Counted from the first letter of the stretch, positions 43,421 to 53,271 are shown. The stretch is 64,000 bases of DNA from Pseudomonas solani (GCF_026072635.1 NZ_AP023081.1:2750501-2814500); one strand, 5' to 3'. Numbers and translations: made by a program. Notes: generated from the sequence alone by a model not told the origin.

Positions 43421-43747
43421 ATGCTGCACATCTTCTGCCCCCACTGTGGCGAGCTGCGCTCCGAAGAGGAATTCCACGCCAAGGGCCAGGCGCACATCCC
43501 GCGCCCGCTGGACCCCAACGCCTGCACCGACGAGGAGTGGGGCGATTACATCTTCTTCCGCGACAACCCGCGCGGCATCCACCACGAGCTGTGGGTGCAC
43601 GCGGCCGGCTGCCGCAAGTACTTCAACGTCACCCGCCACACCGTGACCTACGAAATCCTCGAGACCTACAAGGTCGGTGAACGCCCCGCCGTCACCGAAG
43701 CCGGGCCCCAGGAGAAGAAAGCCGTGGACCAAGGAGTAACGGCATGA
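43421..43747 (+). CDS. soxD: Sarcosine oxidase delta subunit SoxD
   Basis: 108-residue zinc-binding small subunit, with the CPHCGELRSEEEFH zinc motif at residues 6-19, GDYIFFRDNPRGIHHELWVH, and a C-terminal HTVTYEILETYKVGE. It is needed to assemble the SoxABDG complex. The stop overlaps the soxA start in an ATGA junction (43744-43747), showing translational coupling. Confidence 0.93.
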   Translation: MLHIFCPHCGELRSEEEFHAKGQAHIPRPLDPNACTDEEWGDYIFFRDNPRGIHHELWVHAAGCRKYFNVTRHTVTYEILETYKVGERPAVTEAGPQEKKAVDQGVTA

Positions 43748-46700
43748 GCCAGCCCAACCGTCTTTCCAAGGGTGGCCGCATCGACCGCGCCCAGCCCCTG
43801 ACCTTCACCTTCAATGGGCAGAGCTACCAGGGCTACGCCGGCGACAGCCTGGCCGCCGCGCTGCTGGCCAACGGTGTCGACATCGTCGGCCGCAGCTTCA
43901 AGTATTCCCGCCCCGCGGCATCGTCGCTGCCGGTGCCGAAGAGCCCAACGCCATCCTGCAGATCGGCTCCAGCCCCGCCACCCAGGTGCCCAACGTGCGC
44001 GCCACCCAGCAGGCGCTCTACGCCGGGCTGGTGGCCGGCAGCACCAACGGCTGGCCGAGCGTCAACACCGACCTGATGGGCATCCTCGGCAAGGTCGGCG
44101 GGCAGATGATGCCGCCCGGGTTCTACTACAAGACCTTCATGTACCCGCAGAACCTCTGGCTGACGTACGAGAAGTACATCCGCAAGGCCGCCGGCCTCGG
44201 CCGCGCGCCGACCGAGAACGACCCGGACATCTACGACCACATGAACCAGCACTGCGACGTGCTGGTGGTGGGCGCCGGCCCCGCCGGCCTCGCGGCCGCC
44301 CTGGCCGCCGGCCGCAGTGGCGCGCGGGTGATCCTCGCCGATGAACAGGAAGAGTTCGGCGGCAGCCTGCTGGATACCCGCGAGCCCCTGGACGGCAAGC
44401 CCGCCGCCGAGTGGGTGGCCCAGGTCATCGCCGAGCTGGAAAAACTGCCGGAAGTGACCCTGCTGCCCCGCGCCACGGTCAACGGCTACCACGACCACAA
44501 CTTCCTCACCATCCACCAGCGCCTCACCGACCACCTCGGCGAGACCGCGCCCATGGGCCAGGCCCGCCATCGCGTGCACCGCGTTCGTGCCAAGCGCGTG
44601 GTGCTCGCCGCCGGCGCCCACGAGCGCCCGCTGGTGTACGCCAACAACGACGTGCCGGGCAACATGCTCGCCGGCGCCGTCTCCACCTACGTGCGCCGCT
44701 ACGGCGTGGCACCCGGCAAGGAGCTGGTGCTGTCCACCAACAACGATTACGCCTACCGCCTGGTGCTGGACTGGCTCGACGCCGGGCAGAAGGTGGTGGC
44801 CGTGGCCGACGCCCGCAGCAACCCGCGCGGCGCATGGGTCGAGGAGGCCCGTGCCCGTGGCGTACGCATCCTCACCGGTAGCGCCGTGGTCGAGGCCCGT
44901 GGCGGCAAGCGCGTCAGCGGTGCGCGCATCTGCGCCATCGACACCCGTGCGCACAAGGTCACCAGCCCCGGTGAAGTGGTGGACTGCGACCTGATCGCCA
45001 CCTCCGGCGGCTACAGCCCGGTGGTGCACCTGGCCTCGCACCTGGGCGGCAAGCCCACCTGGCGTGAAGACATCCTGGCCTTCGTCCCGGGCGAGGGCGG
45101 CTTCCAGAAACGTATCTGCGCCGGCGCCGTCAATGGCGTGTTCGCCCTCGGCGACACCCTGGCCGACGGCTTCGAGGCCGGTGCCAAGGCCGCTGCCGAA
45201 GCGGGCTTCAAGGAAGTCAGCGGCAGCCTGCCGAAGGCCGAGAAGCGCCACGAGGAAGCCACCCTGGCGCTGTTCCAGGTGCCCCACGACAAATCCACCG
45301 CCCGTGCGCCGAAGCAGTTCGTCGACCTGCAGAACGACGTCACCTCCGCCGGTATCGAGCTGGCTACCCGCGAGGGCTTCGAGTCGGTCGAGCACGTCAA
45401 GCGCTACACCGCGCTGGGCTTCGGCACCGACCAGGGCAAGCTGGGCAACATCAACGGCCTGGCCATCGCCGCCCGTTCGCTGGGCATCAGCATCCCGGAA
45501 ATGGGCACCACCATGTTCCGCCCGAACTACACCCCCGTGGCTTTCGGCGCCGTCGCCGGCCGCCACTGCGGGCACCTGTTCGAGCCCAAGCGCTACACCG
45601 CCATGCAGCGCTGGCACCTGGCCAATGGCGCCGAGTTCGAGGACGTCGGCCAGTGGAAGCGCCCCTGGTACTTCCCGAAGAACGGCGAGGACCTGCACGC
45701 CGCCGTGGCCCGCGAGTGCAAGGCCGTGCGTGACAGCGTGGGCATCCTCGATGCCTCCACCCTGGGCAAGATCGACATCCAGGGCCCGGATGCCCGCGAG
45801 TTCCTCAACCGCGTCTACACCAACGCCTGGACCAAGCTGGACGTGGGCAAGGCCCGCTACGGCCTGATGTGCAAGGAAGACGGCATGGTGATGGACGACG
45901 GTGTGACCGCCTGCCTCGCCGACAACCACTTCCTGATGACCACCACCACCGGCGGCGCCGCGCGCATCTTCGAGTGGCTGGAGATCTACCACCAGACCGA
46001 ATGGCCGGAGCTCAAGGTGTACTTCACCTCGGTCACCGACCACTGGGCCACCATGACCCTGTCCGGCCCCAACAGCCGCAAGCTGCTGGCCGAGGTCACC
46101 GACATCGACCTGGACAAGGACGCCTTCCCCTTCATGAGCTGGAAGGAAGGCCTGGTCGGCGGCGTGCCGGCGCGGGTGTTCCGCATCTCCTTCACCGGCG
46201 AGCTGTCCTACGAGATCAACGTCCAGGCCGACTACGCCGCCGGCGTCTGGGAAAAGCTCATCGCGGCCGGCAAGCAATACAACCTGACCCCCTACGGCAC
46301 CGAGACCATGCACGTGCTGCGGGCCGAGAAGGGTTTCATCATCGTCGGCCAGGACACCGACGGCTCGGTCACCCCGGACGACCTCGACATGGGCTGGGCC
46401 GTCGGCCGCAACAAGCCCTTCTCCTGGATCGGCTGGCGCGGCATGAACCGCGAGGACTGCGTGCGCGAAGACCGCAAGCAGCTGGTAGGCCTCAAACCCC
46501 TGGACCCGAACAAGGTGCTGCCGGAAGGCTCGCAGCTGGTGTTCGACCCGAAACAGTCGATCCCCATGACCATGGTCGGCCACGTCACCTCCAGCTACAT
46601 GAGCGCGGCCATGGGCTATTCCTTCGCCCTCGCCGTGGTACGCGGCGGTCTCAAGCGCATGGGCGAGAAGGTCTTCGCCCCGCTGGCGGACGGCAGCGTG

Positions 46701-46763
46701 ATCGAGGCGGAGATCGTCAGCTCGGTGTTCTACGACCCGAAAGGGGAACGCCAGAATGTGTGA
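43744..46763 (+). pseudogene. soxA: Sarcosine oxidase alpha subunit SoxA, interrupted by a one-base frameshift
   Basis: Apart from one break, this encodes a complete ~1006-residue SoxA: an N-terminal ferredoxin-like segment (GYAGDSLAAALLANGVDIVG), a FAD/NAD domain (VLVVGAGPAGLAAALAAG), and a C-terminal GcvT-like folate domain (ILDASTLGKIDIQGP, VYTNAWTKLDVGKARYG). Around the C run at 43911-43914 the frame shifts: SFKYSRP should continue RGIVAAGAEEPNAILQIGSS, which appears one frame over, from about 43915. One extra C (five instead of four) restores a single frame. It is annotated as a pseudogene only because the given sequence is broken; a sequencing error in the C run is equally possible. Confidence 0.9.
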
Positions 46764-46820
46764 GCAACGGGCCAAGAGCATGGAATTCGAGGGTGCCGGC
46801 GTGCACCAGGCAGGTGAGAA

Positions 46821-47462
46821 ATGAGCGCAGTGAACGTGTACAAGCAGCGTCCGGATGAACTGGCCGGCGAGTCGCCGCTGTTCCACGCCGGGCTCGACGA
46901 ACTGGCCGGCAAGGGCGCCCTGGGCAAGTCCGGCGCCGCCGGCGTGACCCTGCGCGAGAAGCAGCTGCTGGGCCACCTGGTGCTGCGTGGCGATGCCCGC
47001 GACCCGGCTTTCGCCGGTGGCGTGCACAAGGCCCTGGGCCTGGAACTGCCGGTGGCGCTGACCCTGGTGGCCAGCGGCGAGACCTCGCTGCAGTGGCTGT
47101 CGCCGGACGAGTGGCTGCTGATCCTGCCCCGTGGCGAGGAGTTCGCCGCCGAGCAGCGCCTGCGCGCTGCCCTGGAAGGGCTGCACCACGCGGTGATCAA
47201 CGTCAGCGGCGGGCAGACCCTGCTGGAACTGAGCGGGCCCAAGGTGCGCGAGATGCTGATGAAGTCCACGCCCTATGACCTGCACCCGAGCAACTTCCCG
47301 GTGGGCAAGGCGGTGGGCACCACCTTCGCCAAGTCGCAACTGGTGATCCGCCACACCGGCGAGGACACCTGGGAACTGCTGATCCGCCGCAGCTTCTCCG
47401 ACTACTTCTGGCTCTGGCTGCAGGACGCCAGCGCCGAGTACGGGCTGGCGATCAAGGCTTGA
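46821..47462 (+). CDS. soxG: Sarcosine oxidase gamma subunit SoxG
   Basis: 213-residue GcvT-like subunit that completes the SoxBDAG oxidase. It shows VTLREKQLLGHLVLRGDA, SGETSLQWLSPDEWLLI and SGGQTLLELSGPKVREML, the aminomethyltransferase-like core, and ends SFSDYFWLWLQDASAEYG. The ATG follows AGGTGAG. It is 57 bp after soxA and is followed by repeat elements before purU. Confidence 0.93.
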   Translation: MSAVNVYKQRPDELAGESPLFHAGLDELAGKGALGKSGAAGVTLREKQLLGHLVLRGDARDPAFAGGVHKALGLELPVALTLVASGETSLQWLSPDEWLLILPRGEEFAAEQRLRAALEGLHHAVINVSGGQTLLELSGPKVREMLMKSTPYDLHPSNFPVGKAVGTTFAKSQLVIRHTGEDTWELLIRRSFSDYFWLWLQDASAEYGLAIKA

Positions 47463-47465
47463 GAT

Positions 47466-47600
47466 GTAGGGTGGACGACGCTCTTTTCGTCCACCGCAGG
47501 ACAGCCAGGGTGGGTGAAGCGTCATCCACCTTGCGCCTGCATCCGTAGGTTGGTGCCGAGCGCAGCGAGGTCCAACGTGGCCCGTACCAACCTGCCGCCG
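47466..47600. repeat. Paired inverted repeats between soxG and purU
   Basis: A first inverted repeat is GTAGGGTGGACGACG / CGTCCACC (47466-47495), with a near copy GGGTGGGTGAAGCGTCATCCACC (47509-47531). A second is GTAGGTTGGTGC with CGTACCAACCTGC (about 47546-47596). The GTAGGGTGGA family recurs at 59445-59475. They may terminate, process or stabilise the operon mRNA. Confidence 0.65.
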
Positions 47601-47617
47601 TACCCGAGGAGATCGAC

Positions 47618-48475
47618 ATGAGCCGCACCCCCGATACCTGGATCCTCACCGCCCATTGCCCCAGCGTGCTGGGCACCGTGGACGCGGTGACGCGCTTTCT
47701 CTACGAACAGCGCTGCTACGTCACCGAGCACCACTCCTTCGACGACCGGCTCTCCGCGCGCTTCTTCATCCGCATCGAGTTCCGCCAGCCCGACGGCTTC
47801 GAGGAGCAGGCCTTCCGTGCCGCCCTGGCCGAGCACGTGGCGCCCTTCGACATGCAGATCGAGCTGACCCCGCCCAGCTACCGCGCCAAGGTGGTGCTGA
47901 TGGTCAGCAAGGCCGACCACTGTCTCAACGACCTGCTCTACCGCCAGCGCATCGGCCAGCTGGCCATGGACGTGGTCGCGGTGGTGTCCAACCACCCGGA
48001 CCTGGAGCCCCTGGCCCGCTGGCACGGGATTCCCTACCACCACTTCCCCCTCGACCCCAACGACAAGCCCGCCCAGGAGCGGCGCGTGTTGCAGGTGATC
48101 GAGGACACCGGCGCCGAATTGGTGGTCCTCGCCCGCTATATGCAGGTGCTGTCCCCCGAGCTGTGCCGGCGCCTGGACGGCTGGGCGATCAACATCCACC
48201 ACTCGTTGCTGCCCGGCTTCAAGGGCGCCAAGCCCTACCACCAGGCGTACCAGAAGGGCGTCAAGCTGGTGGGGGCCACGGCCCACTACATCAACAACGA
48301 CCTCGACGAGGGGCCGATCATCGCCCAGGGCGTGGAGCCGGTGGACCACGCCCACTACCCCGAGGACCTGATCGCCAAGGGCCGCGATATCGAATGCCTG
48401 ACCCTGGCCAAGGCCGTGGGCCTGCACATCGAGCGCCGGGTGTTCCTCAACGCCAACCGCACCGTGGTGCTCTGA
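47618..48475 (+). CDS. purU: Formyltetrahydrofolate deformylase PurU
   Basis: 285-residue enzyme hydrolysing 10-formyl-THF to formate and THF, so that one-carbon units from sarcosine oxidation do not deplete free THF. An N-terminal ACT domain (SVLGTVDAVTRFLYEQRCYV, residues ~8-85) precedes the formyltransferase-like domain with the catalytic NIHHSLLPGFKGAKPYHQAY and DEGPIIAQGVEPVDH. The ATG follows GAGGAG. It is the penultimate gene in the glyA-sox-purU-fdhA series, which is its usual place in Pseudomonas. Confidence 0.94.
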   Translation: MSRTPDTWILTAHCPSVLGTVDAVTRFLYEQRCYVTEHHSFDDRLSARFFIRIEFRQPDGFEEQAFRAALAEHVAPFDMQIELTPPSYRAKVVLMVSKADHCLNDLLYRQRIGQLAMDVVAVVSNHPDLEPLARWHGIPYHHFPLDPNDKPAQERRVLQVIEDTGAELVVLARYMQVLSPELCRRLDGWAINIHHSLLPGFKGAKPYHQAYQKGVKLVGATAHYINNDLDEGPIIAQGVEPVDHAHYPEDLIAKGRDIECLTLAKAVGLHIERRVFLNANRTVVL

Positions 48476-48489
48476 CCTGAACAGACGTA

Positions 48490-48545
48490 GCCCGGGCTTC
48501 AGCCCGGGAGCGCGCCAGACCCCGGACTGAGGTCCGGCTACAGCT
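48490..48545. repeat. GTAGCCCGGGCTTCAGCCCGGG repeat between purU and fdhA
   Basis: Palindromic units GTAGCCCGGGCTTCAGCCCG and CCGGACTGAGGTCCGGCTAC lie in this gap. Shorter relatives are seen near 34597-34615 and 20912-20918. They are GC-rich and intergenic, REP-like in character. Confidence 0.6.
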
Positions 48546-48664
48546 TTTGGCAGCCGCCCTGCCAGTTCCACCCGGCGGCTCCGGCAACAGACACACGCTC
48601 CAGTACAAGGCCGCGTGGCCCCAGGCCGCGCCTTTGTATCCACAACAACAAAGGAGATTCATGC

Positions 48665-49864
48665 ATGTCTGGTAATCGTGGTGTTGTTTATCTCGGCGCG
48701 GGCAAGGTCGAGGTGCAGAAGATCGACTATCCCAAGATGCAGGACCCGCGCGGTCGCAAGATCGAGCACGGGGTCATCCTGCGCGTGGTATCCACCAACA
48801 TCTGTGGCTCGGACCAGCACATGGTGCGCGGCCGTACCACCGCCCAGGTCGGCCTGGTGCTCGGCCACGAGATCACCGGCGAGGTGATCGAGAAGGGCAG
48901 CGACGTCGAGAACCTGAAGATCGGTGACCTGGTTTCCGTGCCCTTCAACGTCGCCTGCGGCCGCTGCCGTTCCTGCAAGGAGCAGCACACCGGCGTCTGC
49001 CTCACCGTCAACCCGGCCCGCGCCGGTGGCGCCTACGGCTATGTCGACATGGGCGACTGGACCGGCGGCCAGGCCGAGTACGTGCTGGTGCCCTATGCCG
49101 ACTTCAACCTGCTGAAGTTGCCGGATCGCGACAAGGCCATGGAGAAGATCCGCGACCTGACCTGCCTCTCCGACATCCTGCCCACCGGCTACCACGGTGC
49201 GGTCACCGCCGGTGTCGGCCCGGGCTCCACCGTCTACGTCGCCGGTGCCGGCCCGGTCGGCCTCGCCGCTGCCGCCTCCGCGCGCCTGCTGGGCGCCGCG
49301 GTGGTGATAGTCGGCGACGTCAACCCGGTGCGCCTGGCCCATGCCAAGGCCCAGGGCTTCGAGATCGCCGACCTGTCCAAGGACACCCCGCTGCACGAGC
49401 AGATCGCCGCCCTGCTGGGCGAGCCGGAAGTGGACTGCGCCGTCGACGCCGTGGGCTTCGAAGCGCGCGGCCACGGCCATGCCGGTGCCCAGCACGAAGC
49501 GCCGGCCACGGTGCTCAACTCGCTGATGGGGGTGGTGCGGGTCGCCGGCAAGATCGGCATCCCCGGCCTCTACGTCACCGAAGACCCGGGCGCGGTGGAC
49601 GCGGCCGCCAAGATCGGCAGCCTGAGCATCCGTTTCGGCCTCGGCTGGGCCAAGTCCCACAGCTTCCACACTGGCCAGACCCCGGTGATGAAATACAACC
49701 GCCAGCTCATGCAGGCCATCATGTGGGACCGCATCAACATCGCCGAAGTAGTCGGTGTGCAGGTGATCGGCCTGGATGAAGCGCCCCGTGGCTACGGCGA
49801 GTTCGACGCCGGCGTGCCGAAGAAATTCGTCATCGATCCGCACAAGCTGTTCAGCGCCGCCTGA
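48665..49864 (+). CDS. fdhA: Glutathione-independent formaldehyde dehydrogenase FdhA
   Basis: 399-residue zinc alcohol-dehydrogenase-family enzyme that oxidises the formaldehyde released by demethylation of betaine, dimethylglycine and sarcosine to formate with NAD. The catalytic zinc ligands include Cys47 (TNICGSDQH) and His68 (GHE). The structural zinc cysteines are 98, 101, 104 and 112 (ACGRCRSCKEQHTGVC). The NAD motif is VYVAGAGPVGLAAAAS. The length matches P. putida formaldehyde dehydrogenase. The ribosome site is AAAGGAG, and a terminator follows. Confidence 0.95.
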   Translation: MSGNRGVVYLGAGKVEVQKIDYPKMQDPRGRKIEHGVILRVVSTNICGSDQHMVRGRTTAQVGLVLGHEITGEVIEKGSDVENLKIGDLVSVPFNVACGRCRSCKEQHTGVCLTVNPARAGGAYGYVDMGDWTGGQAEYVLVPYADFNLLKLPDRDKAMEKIRDLTCLSDILPTGYHGAVTAGVGPGSTVYVAGAGPVGLAAAASARLLGAAVVIVGDVNPVRLAHAKAQGFEIADLSKDTPLHEQIAALLGEPEVDCAVDAVGFEARGHGHAGAQHEAPATVLNSLMGVVRVAGKIGIPGLYVTEDPGAVDAAAKIGSLSIRFGLGWAKSHSFHTGQTPVMKYNRQLMQAIMWDRINIAEVVGVQVIGLDEAPRGYGEFDAGVPKKFVIDPHKLFSAA

Positions 49865-49916
49865 CCCACCCGCAAACCCCCGGTACCGCGTCTGCTACGT
49901 TGCGGTACCTGTTTAC

Positions 49917-49942
49917 GAGGAGCCCTTGGGCTCCTCTTTTTT
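49917..49942 (+). terminator. Terminator of the glyA-sox-purU-fdhA operon
   Basis: GAGGAGCCC pairs with GGGCTCCTC, followed by TTTTTT, 52 bp after the fdhA stop. Confidence 0.92.
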
Positions 49943-49985
49943 ATGGGGGGAGGCGGGGAACCCGGCCTCGCACCTGAAGGCCGGA

Positions 49986-50073
49986 CGTAGGATGGGTAGA
50001 GCCCCGCGAAACCCATCGCTCCGAGGTGATGGGTTTCGCTTCGCTCGCGGAACGCCGCCCGGCCCATCCTACG
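49986..50073. repeat. Dispersed GTAGGATGGG inverted repeat, copy 2
   Basis: CGTAGGATGGGTAGAGCCC to GGCCCATCCTACG with inner GAAACCCATC / GATGGGTTTC arms. It lies between fdhA and betT in convergent orientation, where two transcripts would meet. Confidence 0.75.
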
Positions 50074-50103
50074 AGCTATGGCTCTGGTAACCCGGGTGCT
50101 TGG

Positions 50104-52062
50104 CTAACGCACCAGGTGCAGGAACTGCAGGTGCCGTTCGTACTGGTCGAGCATGTCGTTGATGATCTGCTCGCGGCTGTAGCCCACCAGGTCATAGTCC
50201 TGGCTGCCTTCGGCCAGGTGCACCTCGGCGCGGTAGTAGCGGCGGTTGCGCAGGTTGCGCGCGTCCAGGCCGGCGACGGCGAAGGAGGGCGTGAAGTAGC
50301 CGCGCATCACCACCCGGTAGAGGAAGGGCGTTTCCTCGCCGTGGCCGACTTCCAGGCTGAGGCTGGCGTTGGCCGGGTCCAGCTCGGTCTCTACCCGCAG
50401 CGATTTCTCGCGGAACTGCTCCGCCACCGCCTCCATGGCCGGGCGCACCTCCTGCTCCATGAAGCGGTACACCTCGTCCCGCGAGGGGAAGTGCACGACC
50501 TGGCTGAGGCGCTGGCGCCAGCCGCCCTTGCGTGGGCGCTGGTCCAGCGGTGCCAGTGAATGCAGGCGCGCCCGCTGGCGCTGGGATTCCAGGTAGAAGG
50601 CCTTGTGCAGGCCCCACATCATCAGCAGCAGGATCAGCGAGAAGGGCAGGGAGGTCAGCACCACTGCCGATTTCAGCGCATCGATGCTGCCGGCGAACAA
50701 CAGCCCGCTGGTGATCAGCGCGGTCATCGCGCCCCAGAACACCCGCAGCCACTTGGGCCCGTCCTCGCCTTCCTCGCCGCCGCGCGCGGAGAGGGTCGAC
50801 AGCACCACGGTGCCGGAGTCGGCAGAGGTGACGAAGAACACGAAGCTGACGAACACCGTCACGGCGATCACCGTGCGGCTCCAGGGGTAGGTTTCCAGCA
50901 GGCGGTAGATGACCATCGACGGGTCTTCGATGGCGCCGACCGCCAGTTCGGTCATGCCGTGGTTGAGCACCAGCTCCAGGGCGCTGTTGCCGAAGATCGA
51001 CATCCACGCCAGGGTGAAGCCGAGGGGGATGAACAGCACGCCGAAAACGAATTCGCGGATGGTGCGCCCGCGCGAGATGCGCGCGATGAACAGGCCGACG
51101 AAGGGCGCCCAGGCGATCCACCAGGCCCAGTAGAACACCGTCCAGTCGCCCAGCCAGCCGGAGGGGCTGTTCCACGCGTAGAGGTCGAAACTCTTGGCCG
51201 GCACGGCGCTGAGGTAGTCGCCGACGTTCTGCACCAGCATGTTCAGCAGGTGCTGGGTGGGCCCGGCGAAGAGCACGAACAGCAACAGCGAACAGGCCAG
51301 CAGCATGTTGACGTCGGACATCACCCGCACGCCCTTTTCCACGCCGCTCACCGCCACCAGCACCGCCGCGCCCATCATCAGGGCGATCAGCAGCACCTGC
51401 ACCCACTGGTTGTGGGGGATGCCGAACAGGTAGTCGAGGCCGGCGTTCAGGTGCAGCACGCCGAAGCCCATGTCCGCGCCCAGGCCGAACACCGTGGCGA
51501 TGATGCCGAAGGCGTCCACCGTGTAGCCGATGGGGCCGTTGATGCGCTTGCCGATCAGCGGGTAGAGCGCCGAGCGCAGGGCCAGCGGCAGGTTGTGGCG
51601 GTAGGCGAAATAGGCCAGGGCCATGGCCACCAGGGCGAACACGCCCCAGCCGTGCAGGCCCCAGTGCAGGAACAGCAGCTGCATCGCCTGGCGCGCCGCC
51701 TCGGGCCCGCCGGCTTCGCCCTGGGGCGGCTGCTGCAGGTGGGTCAGCGGCTCGGAGACGCAGAAGAAGAACAGGGTGATGCTGATGCCGGCGGCGAACA
51801 GCATGCCGGCCCAGGACAGGTAGCTGAATTCCGGCTCGTCGTGGTCGGCGCCGAGCTTGATCTTGCCGTAGCCGGACAGCGCGGTGACCACCACGAACAC
51901 CAGGTACAGGGTCATGGCCAGCAGGTAGTACCAGCCCACGCTGTTGGCGGCCCAGGCCTGGGCCTGCAGCAACCAGGCGCCGGCCTGCTCGGTGAAGATC
52001 GCGACCACCAGGCCGAAGATCAGGACGAAGCCCGCCGATCCCAGCAGGACGGGCGTGTTCAT
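50104..52062 (-). CDS. betT: Choline transporter BetT
   Basis: 652-residue BCCT-family proton-driven choline transporter with about 12 membrane segments and a long hydrophilic C-terminal domain (from about residue 475), typical of BetT rather than the shorter BetP/CaiT. Seen are YLSWAGMLFAAGISITLFFF, FGLGADMGFGVLHLNAGLDY, FYWAWWIAWAPFVGLFIARI (aromatic substrate box) and TSADSGTVVLSTLSA. A BetI-like operator lies 153 bp upstream. In P. aeruginosa betT1 is beside betI; here it is far from betI and next to fdhA. Confidence 0.93.
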   Translation of the reverse strand: MNTPVLLGSAGFVLIFGLVVAIFTEQAGAWLLQAQAWAANSVGWYYLLAMTLYLVFVVVTALSGYGKIKLGADHDEPEFSYLSWAGMLFAAGISITLFFFCVSEPLTHLQQPPQGEAGGPEAARQAMQLLFLHWGLHGWGVFALVAMALAYFAYRHNLPLALRSALYPLIGKRINGPIGYTVDAFGIIATVFGLGADMGFGVLHLNAGLDYLFGIPHNQWVQVLLIALMMGAAVLVAVSGVEKGVRVMSDVNMLLACSLLLFVLFAGPTQHLLNMLVQNVGDYLSAVPAKSFDLYAWNSPSGWLGDWTVFYWAWWIAWAPFVGLFIARISRGRTIREFVFGVLFIPLGFTLAWMSIFGNSALELVLNHGMTELAVGAIEDPSMVIYRLLETYPWSRTVIAVTVFVSFVFFVTSADSGTVVLSTLSARGGEEGEDGPKWLRVFWGAMTALITSGLLFAGSIDALKSAVVLTSLPFSLILLLMMWGLHKAFYLESQRQRARLHSLAPLDQRPRKGGWRQRLSQVVHFPSRDEVYRFMEQEVRPAMEAVAEQFREKSLRVETELDPANASLSLEVGHGEETPFLYRVVMRGYFTPSFAVAGLDARNLRNRRYYRAEVHLAEGSQDYDLVGYSREQIINDMLDQYERHLQFLHLVR

Positions 52063-52214
52063 GCGCAGCGGCAGGCTACCGGGGGATTGGGCACGCTCAT
52101 GGTCGGGCGGCCTCTTGGCGGAAGGGGGAGGGGGTCGGCAAGAAATACTCCTTTGACGCAGGTTCAGGCACGCGCCTGATGAGAAACGGAAGAGGGCGTC
52201 GAGGTTCCTTTTAA

Positions 52215-52232
52215 ATTGATCGAGCGTTCAAT
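52215..52232. promoter_or_regulatory. Candidate BetI operator before betT
   Basis: ATTGATCGAGCGTTCAAT has ATTGA/TCAAT inverted ends around an 8-bp centre and shares AAATTGATCGA with the palindrome before betI. It is the expected layout for choline-induced derepression of betT by BetI. Confidence 0.65.
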
Positions 52233-52289
52233 ATAAACACGGCAAGCGCCTTTTCGGCCAATTCCCACACCCCGTCGCGCAGGGCATCG

Positions 52290-52320
52290 CAGCCCCCTGA
52301 GCCAGTGCTCAAGGGGGCTG
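52290..52320. terminator. Hairpin downstream of the acyltransferase gene
   Basis: CAGCCCCCTGAGC pairs with GCTCAAGGGGGCTG (one bulge), 58 bp after the minus-strand acyltransferase stop. No T run follows, so it is a weak terminator candidate. Confidence 0.5.
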
Positions 52321-52377
52321 TGCCGTTTCGTCGGAAAATGCTGCGGAAGAGGGTGGAGGGCGCGGAGGCGGGCTGAT

Positions 52378-53271
52378 TCAGCCCTGCAGTTCGGCGCGCA
52401 GCTGCTCGATGCGTGCGTCCTTCTCGGCCCAGAGGCGGGTCACCCAGTCCTGGATGTGCTGGCGGAATTGCGGGTCGTTCTCGTAGTCGCCCTGCCACAG
52501 CGAGGGGTCGATGTCGCGGGTCTGGATGTCGACGATGACCGTCGGCACCTGGCCGGACACCAGCGCCCAGAAACCGGGCACCTGCTTGCCGGGGTAGATC
52601 AGGGTGACGTCGAGCATGGCGTCGAGCTGCTCGCCCAGGGCGGCGAGCACGAAGGCCACGCCGCCGGCCTTGGGCTTGAGCAGGTGGCGGTAGGGCGAGC
52701 CCTGCTGCGCCTGCTTGGCCGGGGTGAAGCGCGTGCCTTCGAGGTAGTTCACCACCGTCACCGGCAAGCGCTTGAACTTCTCGCAGGCGGCCTTGGTGAT
52801 CTCCAGGTCCTTGCCCTTCATCTCCGGGTGCTTGTCGAGGAAGGCCTTGGAGTAGCGCTTCATGAAGGGGTAATCCAGCGCCCAGAAGGCCAGGCCGATG
52901 AAGGGCACCCAGATCAGATCCTTCTTGAGGAAGAACTTGAAGTAGGGCGTCTTGCGGTTGAAGGCCTGCACCAGGGCGGGGATGTCCACCCAGGACTGGT
53001 GGTTGGAGACCACCAGGTAGGACGTATCGCTGCGCAGGCCGTCGCCGCCACGGATATCCCAGACCGTGGGGGTGAGCAGGGCGAAGATGCGCTTGTCGTT
53101 TTCGGCCCAGGCTTCGGCGATCCACATCACCGCGCGGGAGCAGGCGTCCTTGAGCGCCTGGCCCGGCAGCACGAGCTTCAGCAGGGCGATCAGCAGCATG
53201 GGGCCGATCAGCACCAGGGTGTTGATCAGGATGAGCAGGATGGTGGTGATACCAGTCAGCAGCGCCCGCAT
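52378..53271 (-). CDS. Inner-membrane acyltransferase of the PlsC/YihG type
   Basis: 297 residues. Two N-terminal hydrophobic stretches (about 5-34) anchor the protein. The acyltransferase active site HX4D is NHQSWVD (His91, Asp96), followed by substrate-binding YLEGTRFTPAKQ and a positively charged segment. This architecture matches the YihG/1-acyl-glycerol-3-phosphate acyltransferase group, which acylates lysophosphatidic acid or related lipids. It is divergent from the HD-GYP gene over 164 bp. It is not part of the choline cluster functionally, but it could influence phospholipid composition. Confidence 0.88.
   Translation of the reverse strand: MRALLTGITTILLILINTLVLIGPMLLIALLKLVLPGQALKDACSRAVMWIAEAWAENDKRIFALLTPTVWDIRGGDGLRSDTSYLVVSNHQSWVDIPALVQAFNRKTPYFKFFLKKDLIWVPFIGLAFWALDYPFMKRYSKAFLDKHPEMKGKDLEITKAACEKFKRLPVTVVNYLEGTRFTPAKQAQQGSPYRHLLKPKAGGVAFVLAALGEQLDAMLDVTLIYPGKQVPGFWALVSGQVPTVIVDIQTRDIDPSLWQGDYENDPQFRQHIQDWVTRLWAEKDARIEQLRAELQG

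Larger units (their letters stand above)
52063..52377 (-). promoter_or_regulatory. betT promoter region and acyltransferase 3' flank
   Basis: 315 bp without a gene. It holds the BetI-like operator (52215-52232) and, closer to the acyltransferase, the hairpin at 52290-52320. AT-rich TTTTAAATTGAT at 52208-52220 lies beside the operator. Confidence 0.6.

Noticed and set aside
43833..47525. 1230-codon open frame on the minus strand opposite soxA-soxG
   Set aside because: It is the complement of genes with strong family matches. High-GC codon bias leaves such antisense frames open, and it shows no domain or ribosome site of its own.
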